64,000 nt of DNA from Vigna angularis (lineage: Eukaryota > Streptophyta > Magnoliopsida > Fabales > Fabaceae). Location: NCBI RefSeq assembly GCF_016808095.1, contig NC_068970.1, forward strand, positions 49,015,630-49,079,629. The letters run 5' to 3'. Numbering within the stretch: position 1 is the stretch's first letter; each line of letters starts with the position of its first letter. The translations under genes and the position numbers were made by a program. Below are positions 60,697-64,000 of this stretch, piece by piece. A model generated the notes under the pieces. The model made no database searches and was not told the DNA's origin. It saw only the letters and a list, made by a program, of their open reading frames with translations.

Positions 60697-62847
60697 CTAA
60701 GACTCTAGAGGGTAGTCTATTGATAAGGTGTGTTGCTGTAAGAACAGCTTCCCCCAGAGATTTTTTGGAACACTATTTTGGAACAACAATGCCCGAGTCT
60801 GATTTAATAGATGCCCATTTTTTCTTTCTGCGACCCCATTCTGCTGTGGTGTTTTGACACAAGAGGACTCATGAATTATACCTTCTTTTTGACAAAAAGA
60901 ATTAAGGACATGATTGAAGTAATCTTTGGCATTATCTGACCTAAGCCTCTTAATATTAACACCAAACTGACCTTTTATCAGGGAGTGGAAGTTTAGGAAG
61001 ACAGAACTGACTTCTGATTTTTGTTTAAGTAGGAAAACCCAAGTGACCCTTGTACAATCATCTATAAAGGTGACAAACCATCGAGCACCAGACACATTTG
61101 AAACATTAGAAGGTCCCCATACATCAATATGAACAAGATAAAAGGGGAAATTGCTAATTTTATTACTTATTGGAAAAGATACACGCTTGTGCTTAGCAAG
61201 TTCACACACCTCACAATGAAGACTCTCAACATCTAACTTTGTAAACAGATAGGGAAACATAATTTTGATCACTCCAAAGGAGGGATGTCCCAACCGACAA
61301 TGATAAAGCATGATTTTTTCTCTGTTGGTCATCAAAGATTCAGATATGAAGGAATGAGAGATTCTGTTTTTGTTGGACAGATTTGGATCTTCAAGATAAT
61401 AAAGGCCATTCCATTCTCTAGCATGTCCAATCATCCTCCCCGAATCCTTGTCCTGAAATACACAATGATCGTTGTAAAAAACAACCTTACATGACAAATC
61501 CTTTATAAGTTTTCGTATAGAGACTAGGTTGGTGGACAGCTTTGGGACATGGAGAACATCTTTTAAGGTTATTAAAGAATTGATTTGGATATTTCCTTGA
61601 CCAGCTGCAGTTATAAGGGTTCCATCTGCTGTGGCAATTTTCTTGTTGCTGGGACATGGGGAATATGTGGAGAAGTGTTTGGCTAATGGTGTCATGTGGT
61701 CTGTGGCTCCAGAGTCCAATATCCAGTAATTGTTAAAGGGTGTATCTGAGACATTTAATCCAAAAGAAAGTGGAAACTTACCTGAATATGCTAAAGAACA
61801 CACACCTGTAGGTTTTTCCAGCTTACTAAGAAAGGTTCTCACCCTTTCTATCTCCTCTTGATTAAGATGGGCAGCAGCTTCTGGATTATTTCCTTCATTT
61901 GTTCCAGCAGCAACATAAACTTGTCCTCCTTTCCTTGAGGGGCCTCCTCTGTGTCCCCCTTCTCGATCTCGATTTAAAGGCTTCCCATGCAACTTCCAGC
62001 ACTTCTCTCGGGTATGACGAGGCTTATTGCAGTAGGTACACCAGAGACCATCACCTTTCTTCTCCACATTTGCTGATCCTCCTTTCTTCTGTTCGGCTAC
62101 CATGGCCAACGTCTGTTCTCCTTTATGGTCAGCCACCATTGCTGAGTTCTCTACTACTGCTGGACTCTCCAACATGAGACCCCTTCTGCTTTCTTCACTT
62201 CTCACAATAGCCACCACTTCATTGAAGCATGGTACCTTTTGCTTCCCCAATATTTGAATCCTAACTTGATCAAATTCAGGATTCAAACCAACAAGGAAAT
62301 CATAAACTCTGTCTTGTTCGATATATTCCTTGAGAAGTGCTGAATCTTCAGTACATTTGGCTTTTATGACTCTATAATGGTCTAGCTCCATCCATAATGA
62401 TTTCAACTGATTGGCATATTCTGTAACAGTCTTGTTCCCTTGTTTTGCTACCAAAGTTTTCACCTTTACGTCATATACTTGAGCAGCATCTTTGGCTTTA
62501 GAGTAGGTTTGCTCTACAGCATCCCAAATCTCTTTTGCCGAATTAAGGAACATGCATGTGTCGCTGATTTCTGGAATCATTGAATTCCACAGCCACGCCA
62601 TGATCATTGAATCTTCCTCATCCCATGTAGTAAACTTGGGATCCTCCTGTTTGGGTCCAAACTCCATCAGGTGACTCAACTTCCCCTTTCCCTTCAGCAC
62701 TGTACGAACAAGTTGGGCCCACTTCAAATAATTTCTTCCATTGAGTCGATATGCAGAATGGATATTCTGCAGTTCTCCAGGAAGCTGGGAATGGGAATTC
62801 CCTGTTTCTGGAGTTGGGTTCACAACTTCCTCTTCCCTTGACATCAT
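60697..62847 (-). CDS. Copia gag, protease and integrase core
   Basis: One open frame of about 716 residues from the ATG ending at 62847 (MMSREEEVV; an earlier in-frame ATG at 62889 exists). In order: gag (LNGRNYLKWAQLV), zinc knuckle (CTYCNKPRHTREKC), aspartic protease (WILDSGATDHMT), the integrase zinc region (HCRLGHPS, CEVCELAKH) and the D-D-E core (HIDVWGPS, RSDNAKDYF, TPQQNGVAERKNGHLL). It ends at a frameshift near 60745, after which the next integrase block continues at 60682-60473. Confidence 0.9.
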   Translation of the reverse strand: MMSREEEVVNPTPETGNSHSQLPGELQNIHSAYRLNGRNYLKWAQLVRTVLKGKGKLSHLMEFGPKQEDPKFTTWDEEDSMIMAWLWNSMIPEISDTCMFLNSAKEIWDAVEQTYSKAKDAAQVYDVKVKTLVAKQGNKTVTEYANQLKSLWMELDHYRVIKAKCTEDSALLKEYIEQDRVYDFLVGLNPEFDQVRIQILGKQKVPCFNEVVAIVRSEESRRGLMLESPAVVENSAMVADHKGEQTLAMVAEQKKGGSANVEKKGDGLWCTYCNKPRHTREKCWKLHGKPLNRDREGGHRGGPSRKGGQVYVAAGTNEGNNPEAAAHLNQEEIERVRTFLSKLEKPTGVCSLAYSGKFPLSFGLNVSDTPFNNYWILDSGATDHMTPLAKHFSTYSPCPSNKKIATADGTLITAAGQGNIQINSLITLKDVLHVPKLSTNLVSIRKLIKDLSCKVVFYNDHCVFQDKDSGRMIGHAREWNGLYYLEDPNLSNKNRISHSFISESLMTNREKIMLYHCRLGHPSFGVIKIMFPYLFTKLDVESLHCEVCELAKHKRVSFPISNKISNFPFYLVHIDVWGPSNVSNVSGARWFVTFIDDCTRVTWVFLLKQKSEVSSVFLNFHSLIKGQFGVNIKRLRSDNAKDYFNHVLNSFCQKEGIIHESSCVKTPQQNGVAERKNGHLLNQTRALLFQNSVPKNLWGKLFLQQHTLSIDYPLES

Positions 62848-63060
62848 AGCAAGAAGATGGCTGAGCGGAAAAAAGGAAAGGATGTGCAATTAAGGCACAG
62901 AGAAGACAGCAGCAACAGAAGAATGAGCGATAGAGAAGGTTGCAATAGCAAGGGAAAAAAATGTAATGAATATAGGAAAAGATGCAGCAGCAATGCAGGC
63001 TGCCGTCTTAGGGTTTACAATGCGCAGACAAAGCTTCCTAGATTGGAAGCTCTGATACCA

Positions 63061-63302
63061 TCTGGAAATTAGGTTAAATGGAAATTGATATCTTTATTAC
63101 AAAGAGATCATACAAGATATATACGGGAGACCTAAACTATTTTAGGAAATATAATAACTATATTCTATTCTAGAATCCCTTGATTTATGGGATTGTCCCT
63201 ATTTATTCAAATCTGTACCGATTACAATAAAATATATACTTGTTATGAAATACACAAATTTCCTAATTTATTCTTTCCTAAAATACTATTTGATTTCCCA
63301 CA
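63061..63302 (-). repeat. Copia 5' LTR
   Basis: A 242-bp LTR, identical to 1564-1805. Confidence 0.93.
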
Positions 63303-63303
63303 G

Positions 63304-63682
63304 TTAAGAAGTGGATTTTGAGTCTAACTCAACCCCACAAAACTGGCTTGTAAGATGAGGTTTGCACTCACTTATATATTATAAATTGGTCTTATCTCTA
63401 GTCGATTGAAACTTCCAACACACCCTCCTCACGCCGAGGTATATACATCCCGAGCGTGAGACTAGACATTATTGAGTGATCTGATAGTGGCCCGATAGCT
63501 GGTGGAATAATATGTCCACACAAATTTCGCTAGGACAGGCTTTAACCTAGCTCTGATATCATATTAAGAAGTGGACTTTAAAGTCTAACTCAATCCCACA
63601 AAACCGGCTTGTAAGGTGAGGTTTACACCCGCTTATATACTCTAAATTGGTTTTATCTCTAGTCGACGTGGAACTTCCAATA
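63304..63682 (-). mobile_element. TRIM-like element (right copy)
   Basis: Same as 1807-2185: two repeats of about 118 bp with a Met-type primer-binding site and no coding capacity. The Copia target duplication GTTAA overlaps its left terminus, so the Copia element landed in the end of the TRIM. Confidence 0.75.
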
Positions 63683-63922
63683 ATATTTTATTAGTGCAAC
63701 ATTCCAACGAGTTTGTCTTCTAAACTTTCAAAAGTGAGTATAAGCTAAGAGGCTCATTGATAGTCAACAGAACCATCAAAAGGGCTGTTTCCAAAATACA
63801 AAAAGAGATTGAAAGATGAAGTCAAATAATAAAATATTTCAAAAATAATTGAATAGAATAGAACATAACTTCTTACAAATATAAGAATGTTTTAAGAAAA
63901 TACTTAATTAAATAACAATGAC

Positions 63923-64000
63923 CTGTGACAGCTGGTTGCGCATTAATACAATAGAAGACACCTCACTAGCAGCCCCGACACCTCCACCTAATGCAATACC
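63923..64000 (-). CDS. PAA1: PAA1 exon 15, 3' part (right gene copy)
   Basis: Encodes the part of the exon from about [12 protein letters not shown] to MRNQLSQ, with the same weak donor CAG|GTCATT; the rest lies beyond the window. It splices to exon 16 at 58874 across a 5-kb intron holding the Copia element. Confidence 0.93.

Larger units (their letters stand above)
59157..63302 (-). mobile_element. Complete young Copia element lacking its reverse transcriptase domain
   Basis: A 4,146-bp element in PAA1 intron 15 with 242-bp LTRs (63061-63302 and 59157-59398; four differences). It has a perfect target duplication GTTAA (59152-59156 and 63303-63307), a primer-binding site TGGTATCAGAGC next to the 5' LTR, and a polypurine tract TTGAGGGGGAG next to the 3' LTR. 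Gag, protease and integrase are present, then the polyprotein passes almost directly from the integrase C-terminal region to RNase H. The RT core is missing, so it cannot replicate by itself. Confidence 0.93.
61498..64000. repeat. Right-edge copy of the 2,503-bp terminal direct repeat
   Basis: Equals 1-2503 with a constant offset of 61,497 and no difference seen in the parts compared across the whole length. It contains Copia gag and 5' LTR, the TRIM, intron 15 and the start of PAA1 exon 15. Confidence 0.95.

Noticed and set aside
1..64000. Search for tRNA or rRNA genes, CRISPR arrays, organellar DNA or a bacterial-type operon
   Set aside because: Nothing convincing was seen. Sequences matching tRNA ends are primer-binding sites of retroelements.

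Overview
This is plant nuclear DNA, almost certainly from a legume and probably a phaseoloid (Vigna/Phaseolus/soybean type). Three things support this. The genes are split by GT-AG introns. The intergenic DNA is AT-rich and full of LTR retrotransposons and (TA)n runs. The encoded proteins also match, from memory, legume versions of two plant gene families. I see no bacterial operon, CRISPR array, rRNA or tRNA gene.

Two gene families carry the biology, all on the minus strand. (1) PAA1/HMA6, the chloroplast-envelope copper P1B-ATPase, has exons 1-15 spread over 33824 to 2426, and its last two exons (16, 17) lie at the far right (58874-57400). The 17 exons sum to 2838 bp (945 residues), close to the Arabidopsis protein. 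(2) Two AOX2-type mitochondrial alternative oxidases lie in tandem with the classical four-exon structure (exons 2-4 of 129, 489 and 60 bp). The one at 44663-46359 is intact. The one at 37023-39611 lacks 2 bp in exon 3 and is frameshifted. A third fragment (42.5-44.3 kb) is a partial duplicate of the promoter and start of exon 1 of the broken gene.

The most striking large-scale feature is that bases 1-2503 recur without a visible difference at 61498-64000. The window therefore spans slightly more than one period of a 61,497-bp direct repeat: a very recent tandem segmental duplication or an untrimmed assembly overlap. The start of PAA1 exon 15 is present at both edges, so the left gene continues off the left edge and the right gene off the right edge.

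Most of the remaining DNA is mobile. From left to right: a young Copia element inserted into the end of a TRIM (seen at both edges); decayed Copia pieces in PAA1 intron 14; a nest of at least three Copia elements in intron 11; a 5.2-kb chromodomain-type Ty3/Gypsy element in intron 9 with a perfect 5-bp target duplication; a Copia 3' remnant in intron 8; Gypsy fragments beyond the AOX genes; and a 1.49-kb Pack-MULE (9-bp target duplication, long inverted repeats) carrying a broken piece of a plant Nudix-family gene. At 55.8 kb a plus-strand first exon appears with no recognisable continuation.

No defence system or novel operon is present. The unusual points are structural: the 61.5-kb exact repeat, the frameshift in one AOX2 copy, the Pack-MULE capture, an RT-deleted Copia element, and a PAA1 gene expanded to roughly 38 kb by retroelements. 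All element descriptions rest on motifs read by eye; boundaries of decayed pieces are approximate.
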